Source of the DNA: a virus
Length of the DNA: 29,567 nt
Direction: 5' to 3' (one strand)
Virus record (IMG/VR): IMGVR_UViG_3300020118_000020
Location: 1 to 29,567 of that record
Shown here: positions 29,463 to 29,567 of the stretch, piece by piece
Position numbering within the stretch: the stretch's first letter is position 1
Layout of the letters: each line of letters starts with the position of its first letter
The notes under the pieces: generated by a model
What the model was told of the DNA's origin: nothing
The model's input: the letters and a program-made list of their open reading frames with translations, nothing else
Database searches by the model: none
Made by a program: the position numbers and the translations under genes

Positions 29463-29567
29463 TGCGCTTCCTTTTTGTCGTTAGCAACCATCTCAAAATC
29501 ATCCGCCATCAGAAAGCATCGGCGAAACTCATCAACGCGACTGCCATAGTCGAAATGGCCTGCCTGC
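29459..29567 (-). CDS. C-terminal fragment of an early gene, cut by the window edge
   Basis: Open from the right edge to a TGA at 29459-29461 that overlaps the ATG of the gene at 29462 (ATGA). The visible 35 residues, from HFDYGSRVDEFRRCFLMADD to FEMVANDKKEAQ, look like a normal helical protein end. The start lies beyond the window. No family can be named from so little. Confidence 0.6.
   Translation of the reverse strand, partial: QAGHFDYGSRVDEFRRCFLMADDFEMVANDKKEAQ

Noticed and set aside
1-29567. tRNA genes, CRISPR arrays, insertion sequences or an attachment site
   Set aside because: No cloverleaf with a usable anticodon arm, no regular repeat-spacer pattern, no transposase frame with inverted ends, and no integrase or repeated att core were seen by eye.

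Overview
The window is part of a tailed double-stranded DNA bacteriophage genome, or a prophage of the same kind. It covers the end of the packaging gene, the whole head, neck and tail module, the lysis cassette, and the start of an opposing block of small early-type genes. The morphogenesis genes look podovirus-like: a long portal with a Gln-rich helical C-terminus, a scaffold, an HK97-fold-type capsid protein, a P22 gp10-like tail hub, several very large Ala/Gly/Gln-rich ejection-type proteins, and no tail tape measure, tail tube or sheath gene. Two lipoboxes and a GH19 endolysin point to a Gram-negative host. The layout resembles Bcep22-like phages of Betaproteobacteria, but that host assignment is inference.

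Layout: 1-414 is the terminase large subunit C-terminus. 423-5551 holds a small zinc-ribbon-like protein, two virion-type proteins, the portal, a 28-residue membrane peptide and two small proteins. 5552-8562 holds the scaffold, major capsid and decoration-like genes, the first two behind long hairpin-rich leaders. 8637-11856 is a three-gene sugar cassette (FlaA1/CapD-type NDP-sugar 4,6-dehydratase, FdtA-type 3,4-ketoisomerase, and a 697-residue three-domain glycosyltransferase) with an intrinsic terminator on each side. 11923-15368 holds a coiled-coil protein, a small protein, an adaptor-like protein and the tail hub. 15378-22042 encodes four large low-complexity ejection-type proteins. 22271-24625 encodes tail fibre and tip proteins. 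24672-25391 is a lipoprotein moron with its own promoter and terminator. 25469-27779 is the lysis region (XhlA-like membrane protein, HNH-like protein, GH19 endolysin, 2-TM holin candidate, small lipoprotein, DUF1353). From 27956 to the right edge, at least six genes run on the minus strand in a tight overlapping chain and converge on the lysis region.

The two most unusual things are the terminator-bounded sugar cassette inside the virion operon, which suggests that the phage makes an unusual sugar and attaches it to something (virion proteins are the favoured guess), and a recurrent short hairpin, CGTC-GNRA-GACG. The hairpin occurs four times, each time in the leader of a structural gene. 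Its stem is invariant and its loop varies only within the GNRA tetraloop class (GCGA, GTGA, GAGA, GCGA). Several very small genes missed by length-based calling are also listed. I saw no tRNA, rRNA, CRISPR array or insertion sequence.
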